Assembly (NCBI GenBank): GCA_963846315.1
Contig: CAWJVM010000008.1
Coordinates: 124,001 to 188,000, forward strand
Length of the DNA stretch: 64,000 nt
Source of the DNA: RPQJ01 sp963846315
Lineage (GTDB): Bacteria; Pseudomonadota; Gammaproteobacteria; Steroidobacterales; Steroidobacteraceae
Reading direction: 5' to 3'
The number at the start of each line of letters is the position of its first letter. Position 1 is the first letter of the stretch. Made by a program: the position numbers and the translations under genes. This document shows positions 1-7,963 of this stretch, piece by piece. The notes below the pieces were generated by a model. That model saw nothing but the letters and a program-made list of their open reading frames with translations. It searched no databases and was not told the DNA's origin.

Positions 1-608
1 GATCGAAGGTGTCCACGAAGCTGACGGTGCTCGAAACCCTGCTCGGCAAGGTGGACAAGCTGATCGTCGGCGGCGGCATTGCCAATACCTTCCTGGCTGC
101 CGCGGGTCACCCGGTGGGCAAGTCGCTGTACGAAGCCGACATGGTCGAGACCGCACGCGCTTTGCTCGAGCGCTCGAAGAAGTCGGGCGTCGAGATTCCA
201 TTGCCGACCGACGTCGTCGTCGCCAAGGAGTTCTCATCTTCGGCCGAGGCGGACGTCAAGCTGGTCGCGCAGGTTGCGGCCGATGACATGATCCTGGACA
301 TCGGTCCCGACACCGCCGAGCGCTTCGCTGCGGCGCTGAAGGGCGCGAGCACGATCGTGTGGAACGGCCCGGTCGGCGTGTTCGAGTTCGACCAGTTCGG
401 CGAAGGCACGCGGGTCCTCGCCCTGGCGGTCGCGCGCAGCCCCGCGTTCTCGGTGGCCGGTGGTGGCGACACGATCGCGGCGATCGAAAAGTACGGCGTG
501 GAAGAGGACATTTCCTATATCTCGACCGCCGGCGGCGCCTTCCTCGAATTTCTCGAGGGCAAGACCCTGCCGGCCGTGGCAATGCTCGAACAGCGAGCCG
601 CGGGATGA
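1..608 (+). CDS. pgk: Phosphoglycerate kinase, C-terminal part (5' end outside window)
   Basis: Phosphoglycerate kinase transfers phosphate from 1,3-bisphosphoglycerate to ADP in cytoplasmic glycolysis. Only the last about 202 residues are in the window. The frame is open from base 3, and the GTG at 9 is an internal Val codon within the conserved SKVSTK segment, not a start. Family motifs seen are IVGGGIANTF near the beginning, NGPVGVFE, the nucleotide-binding GGGDTIAA loop and the STAGGAFLE tail. The length fits the second half of an enzyme of about 390 residues. Its TGA overlaps the ATG of the pyruvate kinase gene (ATGA at 605-608), so the two are probably translationally coupled. Confidence 0.97.
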   Translation, partial: SKVSTKLTVLETLLGKVDKLIVGGGIANTFLAAAGHPVGKSLYEADMVETARALLERSKKSGVEIPLPTDVVVAKEFSSSAEADVKLVAQVAADDMILDIGPDTAERFAAALKGASTIVWNGPVGVFEFDQFGEGTRVLALAVARSPAFSVAGGGDTIAAIEKYGVEEDISYISTAGGAFLEFLEGKTLPAVAMLEQRAAG

Positions 609-2074
609 GCGGCATTCCGCACAAGGTGGTGCGCAGCGACATGCTGATCCGCAGGACCAAGATCGTTGCCACGCTCGGCCCCGCGACGGACGCACCGGGC
701 GTACTCGAGGAAGTGATCCGCGCCGGCGCCGACGTCCTGCGTGTCAACTTCTCGCACGGTGGACCGGCCGATCATCGACGGCGAGTCGAGCGGGCCCGTC
801 AGGCCGCCGAGAGCGTCGGCAAGCACGTCGCACTGCTCGGCGACCTGCAGGGTCCCAAGATCCGCATCGAACGCTTCGCCGGCGGGCACACCCTGCTCAC
901 GGAAGGTGCGCCGTTCACGCTCGATCCGTCGCTCGACACGCACGATGGCACGGACCGCGGCGTCGGCATGACCTATGCGGAACTGGCGCAGGACGTTTCA
1001 CCCGGTGATGAGCTCATCCTCGGCGACGGCCAGATCGAACTCGTCGTCACCGCGATTCACGGCGACAAGGTGGAGTGTCGCGTGCTCGTGGGGGGCGAAC
1101 TCGGCGACCAGAAAGGCATCAACCGACGTGGTGGCGGCCTGTCGGCCAAGGCGCTCACCGACAAGGACCGCGAAGACGTCAAGCTCGCGGCGAGTCTCGA
1201 CATCGATTACCTCGCGGTCTCTTTCGTGCGCCAGGCGGACGACATCGAGGAAGCACGCAGGCTGCTGTCGGCGGCGGGCAGCGATGCGCGCATCGTCGCG
1301 AAGATCGAACGCAGCGAAGCGATCCCGCGGCTCGATGAAATCGTGCAGGCGAGCGATGCGGTGATGGTCGCGCGTGGCGACTTAGGGATCGAAGTCGGCT
1401 ACGCCGAACTCACGGGCCTGCAGAAGCACATCCTGCAGGTCGCGCGTAAGTACGATCGCGTGACCATCACGGCCACGCAGATGATGGAGTCGATGATCCA
1501 GAGCCCGGTGCCGACGCGTGCCGAGGTCTCGGACGTGGCCAACGCCGTGCTCGACGGCAGCGACGCGGTGATGCTCTCGGGCGAGTCCGCGGTTGGCAAG
1601 TACCCGGTGCGCGCGGTCGAGGCGATGTCCCAGGTGATCGTCGGCGCCGAGAAGTACCAGATCGCGAGCAACCGCGGCGGCGAACGCTTCGAGGGTCGCG
1701 TCAACGAGTTCGCGCAGGCCATTGCCCACGCCGTGATGTACACGGCCAGCCACATGGCGGTGGAAGCCATCGTCGCGCTGACCGAATCCGGGGCGACGCC
1801 GCTGTGGATGTCGCGGATCCGGTCGGACATCCCGATCTTTGCCTTCACCCGCAATGAGCGGACGCGCCGGCGCGTGGCGCTCTACCGCGGCGTGTATCCG
1901 ATTCCCTTCGACATCACGCACACCGATCCCGCCGAACTCTACAAGGCGATCTCCCGCGAGCTGGTCGACCGCAGGTTCGTGCGTGCGGGCGACGAGATCA
2001 TCCTGACGCTGGGTGAGCTCTCGGGCGTGTCGGGCGGCACCAATACGATGAAGCTGCTCGAAGTCAGCGCTTAG
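605..2074 (+). CDS. pyk: Pyruvate kinase
   Basis: Pyruvate kinase makes pyruvate and ATP from phosphoenolpyruvate and ADP. The 489-residue product has the N-terminal RRTKIVATLGPAT and NFSHG motifs, the catalytic KIER lysine segment, the VARGDLGIE metal/substrate loop and ITATQMMESM, then the C-terminal domain ending in SGGTNTMKLLEV. The start at 605 is chosen because it overlaps the pgk stop as ATGA. An internal ATG at 641 (MLIRRTK) is an alternative that would remove 12 non-conserved residues. Operon with pgk. The gene ends only 40 bases from the convergent kduD gene, and no clear terminator hairpin is seen between them. Confidence 0.96.
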   Translation: MSGIPHKVVRSDMLIRRTKIVATLGPATDAPGVLEEVIRAGADVLRVNFSHGGPADHRRRVERARQAAESVGKHVALLGDLQGPKIRIERFAGGHTLLTEGAPFTLDPSLDTHDGTDRGVGMTYAELAQDVSPGDELILGDGQIELVVTAIHGDKVECRVLVGGELGDQKGINRRGGGLSAKALTDKDREDVKLAASLDIDYLAVSFVRQADDIEEARRLLSAAGSDARIVAKIERSEAIPRLDEIVQASDAVMVARGDLGIEVGYAELTGLQKHILQVARKYDRVTITATQMMESMIQSPVPTRAEVSDVANAVLDGSDAVMLSGESAVGKYPVRAVEAMSQVIVGAEKYQIASNRGGERFEGRVNEFAQAIAHAVMYTASHMAVEAIVALTESGATPLWMSRIRSDIPIFAFTRNERTRRRVALYRGVYPIPFDITHTDPAELYKAISRELVDRRFVRAGDEIILTLGELSGVSGGTNTMKLLEVSA

Positions 2075-2114
2075 CGGAGTCAGGCGCCGAGACGGGCTCG
2101 TCGATGCGGGTGGG

Positions 2115-2876
2115 TCAGCGCGCCAGCCAGCCGCCGTCGACCGGGATGATCGCTCCGTGCACGTAGTCGGCGGCCGCCGACGAGAGGAATACCGCCGCGC
2201 CGGCCAGGTCCGACGGATCGCCCCAGCGCCCGGCCGGGATCCGCGCGAGGATGTCGCGATTGCGCGATTCGTCCGCGCGCAGCGCCGTCGTGTTGTTGGT
2301 GGCGAAGTACCCGGGGGCGATCGCGTTGACGTTGATGCCCTTGGCCGCCCACTCGTTCGCCAGCAGCCGCGTGAGGCCCGCGATGCCGCTCTTGCTCGCG
2401 GTGTACGACGCGACGCGAATGCCTCCCTGGAATGAAAGCATCGACGCGATGTTGATGATCTTGCCGCCGCGCCCCTCGGCGAGCATCGCTTTCGCGGCCG
2501 CCTGTGCCAGGAAGAATGCCGCCTTGAGGTTGACGTCCATCACGGCGTCCCAGTCTGCCTCGCTGAACTCGAGCGCATCGGCACGGCGGATGATGCCGGC
2601 GTTGTTGACCAGGATGTCGCAGCGACCCAGCGTTGCTCCGGCTTCCGCAACAATCGCCGCATGGTCCGGCTTGGCGCCGAGGTCGGCCTTGACCCAGTGA
2701 CAGCGTCTGCCGGAGGCGCGCACAACCGCAGCGGTCGCCGCGGGATCGGACCGTCCCACGGCGGCGATGTCCGCGCCGGCTGCCGCGAGGCCGACCGCGA
2801 TGGCCTGGCCGAGCCCCGTGTTCGCGCCAGTGACCAGCGCGACCTTGCCGGCCAGCGAAAAGGCTGCCGTGCTCAT
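2115..2876 (-). CDS. kduD: 2-dehydro-3-deoxy-D-gluconate 5-dehydrogenase (SDR family)
   Basis: KduD reduces 2,5-diketo-3-deoxygluconate (DKII) to KDG in the breakdown of unsaturated galacturonate. The 253-residue protein is a classical short-chain dehydrogenase. It has a TGANTGLGQAIA Rossmann motif near residue 17, NNAG near residue 91, a catalytic Ser in IASMLSFQGG, and the YTASK catalytic Tyr/Lys pair, and it ends in PVDGGWLAR. SDR proteins are hard to assign by sequence alone, but the IIRR-type segment after NNAG and the position directly after kduI support KduD. Its ATG shares one base with the kduI stop (TAATG at 2878-2874 on the minus strand). It is the last gene of the uxaC-kduI-kduD operon. 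Confidence 0.9.
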   Translation of the reverse strand: MSTAAFSLAGKVALVTGANTGLGQAIAVGLAAAGADIAAVGRSDPAATAAVVRASGRRCHWVKADLGAKPDHAAIVAEAGATLGRCDILVNNAGIIRRADALEFSEADWDAVMDVNLKAAFFLAQAAAKAMLAEGRGGKIINIASMLSFQGGIRVASYTASKSGIAGLTRLLANEWAAKGINVNAIAPGYFATNNTTALRADESRNRDILARIPAGRWGDPSDLAGAAVFLSSAAADYVHGAIIPVDGGWLAR

Positions 2877-3712
2877 TACTTCAGGTCGCCCATCGGGACG
2901 CCGGTCAGGTCCCGGTAGTCGATGTTCTCGCCGCCCATTGCCCAGATGAACGTGTAGCTGGCCGTCCCGCAGCCGCTGTGGATCGACCACGGAGGCGAAA
3001 TCACGGCCTGTTCGTTCGCGACCAGCAGGTGGCGAGTCTCGTGCGGCTCGCCCAGCAGGTGGATCACGCGCGTGTCGGGCTGCATGTCGAAGTAGAAGTA
3101 CGTTTCGCTGCGCCGGTCGTGACGGTGGCACGGCATGGTGTTCCAGACGCTGCCCGGCTTGAGCGCAGTGAGACCCAGCAACAGCTGCGCCGAACGGCAC
3201 ACTTCCGGATCGACGTACTTGTTGATGACGCGCTCGTTCGACGTCGCGGGCGAACCCATCGGCATCGGCTTGGCCATGTCGAGCGTGATCTTGACGGTCT
3301 CGAAGCGCTGGTGGGCGGGCGTGCTGACCAGGAAGAACTTGGCAGGAGCAGCCGCGTCCGTCGATTCGAACACGACGGCCGCAGTGCCCATCGGCACGTA
3401 CATGCCTTCGCGCGCGGCCACTTCGTACGACTTGCCGTCCACCGCGACTTTGCCGGGTCCGCCAATGTTGATGATGCCGAGCTCGCGTCCCGCGAAGAAC
3501 GGGCCGGTGGTGAGATCGGGCACCTGGTCGAGCTTGAGCGGTGCGCCGACCGGCATTGCCCCGCCGGTGACCATGCGCTCGATGTGGCTGAACGTGAGCG
3601 TGATGTCGCCGGGCACGAAGACGTCCGGGACCAGGTAGTAGCTGCGCAGCTTCTCGGTGCTGAGGCCGACGACCTGGTCGGGGTGAGTGGCGTGACGTTT
3701 CTCGACTTTCAT
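2876..3712 (-). CDS. kduI: 5-dehydro-4-deoxy-D-glucuronate isomerase
   Basis: KduI isomerises 5-keto-4-deoxyuronate (DKI), formed from unsaturated galacturonate, to the DKII substrate of KduD. The product is 278 residues, the usual family length. The cupin-fold zinc site is visible as CHRHDRRSETYFYF near residues 193-206 with a second His in SIHSGCGT. The start at 3712 gives MKVEKRHATHPDQV, matching the conserved N terminus. It lies 13 bases after uxaC and overlaps kduD by one base, so the three form one operon, transcribed from the region carrying the operator-like motif at 5217-5226. Confidence 0.95.
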   Translation of the reverse strand: MKVEKRHATHPDQVVGLSTEKLRSYYLVPDVFVPGDITLTFSHIERMVTGGAMPVGAPLKLDQVPDLTTGPFFAGRELGIINIGGPGKVAVDGKSYEVAAREGMYVPMGTAAVVFESTDAAAPAKFFLVSTPAHQRFETVKITLDMAKPMPMGSPATSNERVINKYVDPEVCRSAQLLLGLTALKPGSVWNTMPCHRHDRRSETYFYFDMQPDTRVIHLLGEPHETRHLLVANEQAVISPPWSIHSGCGTASYTFIWAMGGENIDYRDLTGVPMGDLK

Positions 3713-3725
3713 GCGGTGTCTCCAG

Positions 3726-5141
3726 TCAGCCCAGCCGGTAGGCGCGCTTGGGCAGGTGATAGGCAAGTTCGGCGGCGACTTCGTGGGCTTCCGCTTCGCC
3801 GAGGCGGTGTTCGGCCACGAGTCGCGCGAGGTAGGCGGCGTCGACGCGACGAGCCACGTCGTGACGCGCCGGGATCGACATGAATGCGCGCGTGTCGTCG
3901 TTGAACCCGACGGTGTTGTAGAAGCCCGCGGTTTCGCTGGTCTGCTCGCGAAACCGCAGCAGGCCGTTGGGGCTGTCGTGGAACCACCAGGCCGGGCCCA
4001 GCCGCAGCGCGGGATAGTGACCGGCGAGCGGGGCCAGTTCACGGCTGTAGGCGCTCTCGTCGAGCGTGAACACGATCAACGTCAGCCGCGGATCGTTGCC
4101 GAACCGCGCCAGCAGCGGCTGCAATGCACGGACGTAGTCGGTGGCTGTCGGGATGTCGGCGCCCTTGTCACGGCCGTGCGAGGCGAACAGCGCAGCGTTG
4201 TGATTACGGAACGAACCCGGATGAATCTGCATCACGAGCCCGTCGTCGAGACTCATGCGCGCCATCTCGGTCAGCATCTGGGCGCGAAAGAGTTCGGCGT
4301 CTGCGGCGCTCGGGCGCTCGACCGTCACACGACGGAACAGGCTGTCGGCCTCGCGAGCGTTCAGGTCGGCCGTGCGTGCCGTGGGGTGACCATGGTCGGT
4401 CGACGTGGCGCCCGCGCGCTTGAAGTACTCGCGGCGCCGGCGATGCGCCTCGAGGTAGCCGTCCCAGCCACGCGTGTCTTCGCCCGTGAGCGTCGCGAAT
4501 TCGTCGAGCGCGTCCTGGAAGTCTTCGTGCTCGGGATCGACCACGGGGTCCGGGCGATAGGCGGTCAGTACGCGGCCGCTCCAGCCGCTCGCCCTGATGG
4601 CTGCGTGGTGCTCGAGCCGATCGATCGGCGATTCCGTGGTGGTCAGGACTTCGATGCCGAACCGGTCGAACAGGGCGCGCGGGCGGAACTCCGGACGCTG
4701 CAGGCGCTCGCCGATGCTGTCGAAATACGTGTCTGCCGTGCTCGCACTCAGTTGCACGCGCAGATCGAACACGTCGTGAAAGACGGCATCGAGCCAGAGC
4801 GACGAGGGCGTGCCGCGGAACAGGTGGTAGTGCTCAGCGAACAATCGCCACGCGGCGCGACGGTTGAGCGCGGGCGTGCCGCGTCGGTCGGGGACACCCA
4901 GGTCGGCCAACGGCACGCCCTGGCTGTACAGCATCCGGTAGAGGTAATGATCGGGCGCCAGCAACAGCTGGGTGGCGTCCTCGAACGGGACGTTACCGGC
5001 GAACCAGGCCGGATCGGTGTGGCCGTGCGGACTGATGATCGGCAGGCCCGACGTCGCCGCATGAATCGAACGGGCGATGGAGCGCGTGCCGGGGTCGGCC
5101 GGCAGCAGGCGATCGGGATGCAGTTCCAGGGGGCGAGTCAC
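3726..5141 (-). CDS. uxaC: Glucuronate/galacturonate isomerase
   Basis: UxaC interconverts D-galacturonate with tagaturonate and D-glucuronate with fructuronate, the first step of hexuronate catabolism. The 471-residue protein has the family signature PLELHPDRLLP at the N terminus and the metal-binding ISPHGHTDP motif near residue 40. Further conserved blocks include LADLGVP and DDTRAFMSIPARHDVARR near the C terminus. The start is GTG at 5141 (complement), which gives the normal length; no upstream ATG in frame improves it. It is the first gene of the uxaC-kduI-kduD operon, with a LacI-type operator candidate about 75 bases upstream. Confidence 0.95.
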   Translation of the reverse strand: MTRPLELHPDRLLPADPGTRSIARSIHAATSGLPIISPHGHTDPAWFAGNVPFEDATQLLLAPDHYLYRMLYSQGVPLADLGVPDRRGTPALNRRAAWRLFAEHYHLFRGTPSSLWLDAVFHDVFDLRVQLSASTADTYFDSIGERLQRPEFRPRALFDRFGIEVLTTTESPIDRLEHHAAIRASGWSGRVLTAYRPDPVVDPEHEDFQDALDEFATLTGEDTRGWDGYLEAHRRRREYFKRAGATSTDHGHPTARTADLNAREADSLFRRVTVERPSAADAELFRAQMLTEMARMSLDDGLVMQIHPGSFRNHNAALFASHGRDKGADIPTATDYVRALQPLLARFGNDPRLTLIVFTLDESAYSRELAPLAGHYPALRLGPAWWFHDSPNGLLRFREQTSETAGFYNTVGFNDDTRAFMSIPARHDVARRVDAAYLARLVAEHRLGEAEAHEVAAELAYHLPKRAYRLG

Positions 5142-5216
5142 GGTAAGACGGGTCGTGAAGTGGTCGTGTCTGGGTCGTCGGGAGCGGAATCATACCGCCT
5201 CGGGGAGCTTTAGGTA

Positions 5217-5226
5217 ACCGGTGTCA
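5217..5226 (+). promoter_or_regulatory. Candidate LacI-family operator, site 1 (uxaC operon)
   Basis: The 10-mer ACCGGTGTCA lies in the 115-base gap between uxaC and the LacI-type regulator gene, upstream of uxaC. The ACCGGT core is palindromic with a central CG, as usual for LacI/GalR-family operators (E. coli GntR sites also contain ACCGGT). The same motif recurs at 6395, 13061, 17941 and 18957, each time in front of a uronate or pectin gene. Binding by the neighbouring regulator is inference. Confidence 0.7.
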
Positions 5227-5256
5227 TGACGGCGGTTATCCAGCCGCGTCAAGGGC

Positions 5257-6342
5257 TCAGCGGACGGGGGGCTGGCAGGAATCGCGCACCACCAGGTGCG
5301 GCACGATCAATGACTCCGACCCGGAGCCCAGGGCCGGGTCGGGGCTGATCAACTTGAGCGCCGCCTGACGGTAAATGTCACGGATCGGCAGCCGGATCGT
5401 GGTCAGCGAAGGGAGCAGCCGCGCTGCAATGGGACCGTCGTCGAAGCCGACCACGGACAAGTCGCGCGGAATCGACAGACCCAGGTTACCGGCAGCCCGG
5501 TAGACACCCGCGGCCATCTCGTCGTTGCTGGCGAAAATAGCCGTCGGTCGCGGCGACTGGCGCAGCAGTTCCTCGGCGCAAGCGAGGCCCGAGTCGTACG
5601 TATAGCCGCCCTCGACGATCAGCTCGCGAGGAACGCTGATGCCCCGCTGTCCGAGGGCGCCGATGAAGCCCTCGCGGCGCTCGATCGCAGAGCGGTGTCC
5701 CGTGGGACCGGCGATGTAGCCGATGTGCCGATGACCCAGCGACTCGAGGTAATTGGCGGCCTCCACGACGGCGAGCCGGTCATTCGACGCCACCATGCGG
5801 CGCGGCTCGTCCACTGCCGCCGAAGCGACCCGGATGTACTCGCACTCGATGTCGCGGAGGCCGCGGATGAGAGCATCGTTTTCGGAGACGGGCGGCAGCA
5901 GGATGACGCCGCGCAGCTTCTGACGCTCCGCGAACCGGATGACACCGGAAATGAAGTCCGCGCCGCGGCGGTCGCAAGGGTGCACGACGAGTTCGAAATC
6001 CGAGCCGCGCAAGGCGTCGAGCACGCCTTGCTGAGCGTTGACGATGTACTGCGCGTTCGGGTTGTCGTAGACGAGGCCGATCAGGAACGAGCGTCGGAAG
6101 GCGAGGCCGCGGGCCTGGGGATCGGGCACGAAGCGCAACTGACGGATGACGGATTCGACCCGTGTGCGGGTGTCGTCGCGCACCAGGGGCGAAGCGTTGA
6201 TGACGCGGGAGACCGTCTTCTTGGAGACGCCAGCGAGTCGGGCAATGTCGTTGATGGTGACGTTGCGGCCGGCCGGGATGCCGAAGTCGTTCTCGGCTGG
6301 GGGCGCCGGTGCGATGGCCCGGGCTCGCGCTTTGGGTTTCAT
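5257..6342 (-). CDS. LacI-family transcriptional regulator, probable repressor of uronate genes
   Basis: A 361-residue LacI/GalR-type regulator. A 25-residue Ala/Pro-rich N-terminal tail precedes the helix-turn-helix (VTINDIARLAGVSKKTVSRV, about residues 28-47) and the hinge. The rest is a periplasmic-binding-protein-like sensor domain starting at IGLVYDNPNAQ and including FASNDEMAAG and VVGFDDGP. It lies between the uxaC operon and the divergent uxaA gene. The intergenic region with uxaA holds operator-like site 2, so autoregulation is likely. The inducer is unknown; KDG or a hexuronate is a reasonable guess from context. Length and domain order are normal for the family. Confidence 0.93.
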   Translation of the reverse strand: MKPKARARAIAPAPPAENDFGIPAGRNVTINDIARLAGVSKKTVSRVINASPLVRDDTRTRVESVIRQLRFVPDPQARGLAFRRSFLIGLVYDNPNAQYIVNAQQGVLDALRGSDFELVVHPCDRRGADFISGVIRFAERQKLRGVILLPPVSENDALIRGLRDIECEYIRVASAAVDEPRRMVASNDRLAVVEAANYLESLGHRHIGYIAGPTGHRSAIERREGFIGALGQRGISVPRELIVEGGYTYDSGLACAEELLRQSPRPTAIFASNDEMAAGVYRAAGNLGLSIPRDLSVVGFDDGPIAARLLPSLTTIRLPIRDIYRQAALKLISPDPALGSGSESLIVPHLVVRDSCQPPVR

Positions 6343-6394
6343 GTGCGACGCAGTTTACGCAAAAAGCGCAGGGACCAGAAATTGCGCGTTGGAA

Positions 6395-6404
6395 ACCGGT
6401 ATCA
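6395..6404 (+). promoter_or_regulatory. Candidate LacI-family operator, site 2 (regulator/uxaA divergent region)
   Basis: ACCGGTATCA in the 112-base divergent gap between the LacI-type gene (start 6342) and uxaA (start 6455). It differs from the other four sites by one base (A for G after the ACCGGT core). The position would allow one protein to control both directions. Confidence 0.65.
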
Positions 6405-6454
6405 AAACCGTAGAATGCCAAGCCTTCGGGTCGCTCAGCAGGATCTTTGCCGTG

Positions 6455-7963
6455 ATGCCAGGTGCTGGACTGCCACCCGTGACGGCATGTCGTGTCCACC
6501 CGGACGACGACGTCGCCGTCGCACTCGTCGACCTGCCGCCCGGATCGGTGGCCACGCTGCCTGACGGATCGGCCGTGCCGGTGTCGGTCGCCATCCCGCG
6601 CGGCCACAAGCTCGCGCTTGCTGACCTGCCACCGGGAGCGACCGTCCGCAAATACGGGGCGGTCATCGGTCTCGCCCGTGCAGCCATCGCCCGTGGCGGC
6701 CACGTGCATACCGCCAATCTCGAGACGCGACTGGCCGGTTTGGGCGAGTTTCGCTATCAACCCGTCGCACCTGCGCAGGTGGAGCTGCTGGGCGAGCCGC
6801 GCTTCCGCGGCTATCGCCGCGACGACGGCCGCGTCGGTACGCGCAACGAGATCTGGATCATCGCCACGGTCGGGTGCGTCGCGCGGTTGTCACAGCGGCT
6901 GGCCGAAGCGGGCCGTCAACGCTATGCGGGGCAAGTCGACGGCGTGCATGCCCTGACGCATCCCTTCGGCTGCTCGCAGACCGGCCGCGATCTCGACAAC
7001 ACGCGGCGGATCCTGGCCGCACTCGCTTCACATCCGAACGCGGGGGGCGTGCTGATCGTCGGTCTCGGGTGCGAGTCGAACCAGGCCCGTGAGCTGTTGG
7101 CGGCCATCCAGCGTCCCGGCCTCGATCGCGTGCGCGTACTCTCCGCGCAGGCTGAGGGCGACGAATTCGAGCGTGGCCTGCTGCTGCTGGATGAGCTGGT
7201 CGCCGCCGCCGAACACGATGCACGCGAGGAAGTCGGCGTCGAACACCTGTGCGTCGGGCTCAAGTGCGGCGGGTCCGACGGCATGAGCGGCATCACCGCC
7301 AACCCGCTCGTCGGCCGCATTGCCGAGCAGGTCACCGCGCAGGGCGGACGGGCGGTGCTCACGGAAATTCCCGAAGCGTTCGGAGCCGAGCCTGTGCTGC
7401 TCGAGCGCGCTGTCTCGCGCGAGGTGTTCGACGCGGCGGCCACGATCTTCAACGATTTCCGCCGCTACTTCACGGCGCACGGCGAGCCGCTGCACGAGAA
7501 CCCCTCACCGGGCAACATCGCCGGCGGTATCACGACGCTCGAGGAGAAATCGCTGGGCGCGGTGCAGAAAGGCGGACGTGCGGCAGTGACATCGGCGCTG
7601 CGGTACGGCGAGCAGGTGCGCGAGCGCGGCCTCGCAATCCTTGAAGCTCCCGGCAACGACGCGGTCTCATCCACGGCCCTGACCGCGGCAGGTTCGAACA
7701 TCATCCTGTTCACCACGGGACGCGGCACACCGCTCGGGTTTCCCGTGCCGACCCTGAAGATCGCATCGAACGCAGAGCTGGCACAGCGCAAACCGTCCTG
7801 GATCGACTTCGACGCGAGCGTCGTACTCGGGGCGGCGGGTCTCGATGGCGCTACTGCGGCGCTGCTGCAGCTGGTTTGCGAAACTGCGTCGGGTCGACAG
7901 GCTCGCAATGAGGTCAACGGCGAGCGCGAGATCGCCCTCTGGAAAAGCGGCGTGACGTTGTGA
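6455..7963 (+). CDS. uxaA: Altronate dehydratase
   Basis: UxaA dehydrates D-altronate to KDG in the galacturonate branch. The 502-residue protein has an N-terminal SAF-like domain (VHPDDDVAVALVDLP through the KYGAVIG block) and the large catalytic domain with NEIWIIATVGCV, THPFGCSQ, GLGCESNQ, KCGGSDGMSGITANP and NPSPGNIAGGITTLEEKSLG. It ends in WKSGVTL exactly like E. coli UxaA. ATG at 6455 is used because upstream in-frame codons run into the promoter and operator region; an AGGA lies about 12 bases upstream. The stop shares a base with the next start (TGATG), so the reductase is coupled. Confidence 0.95.
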   Translation: MPGAGLPPVTACRVHPDDDVAVALVDLPPGSVATLPDGSAVPVSVAIPRGHKLALADLPPGATVRKYGAVIGLARAAIARGGHVHTANLETRLAGLGEFRYQPVAPAQVELLGEPRFRGYRRDDGRVGTRNEIWIIATVGCVARLSQRLAEAGRQRYAGQVDGVHALTHPFGCSQTGRDLDNTRRILAALASHPNAGGVLIVGLGCESNQARELLAAIQRPGLDRVRVLSAQAEGDEFERGLLLLDELVAAAEHDAREEVGVEHLCVGLKCGGSDGMSGITANPLVGRIAEQVTAQGGRAVLTEIPEAFGAEPVLLERAVSREVFDAAATIFNDFRRYFTAHGEPLHENPSPGNIAGGITTLEEKSLGAVQKGGRAAVTSALRYGEQVRERGLAILEAPGNDAVSSTALTAAGSNIILFTTGRGTPLGFPVPTLKIASNAELAQRKPSWIDFDASVVLGAAGLDGATAALLQLVCETASGRQARNEVNGEREIALWKSGVTL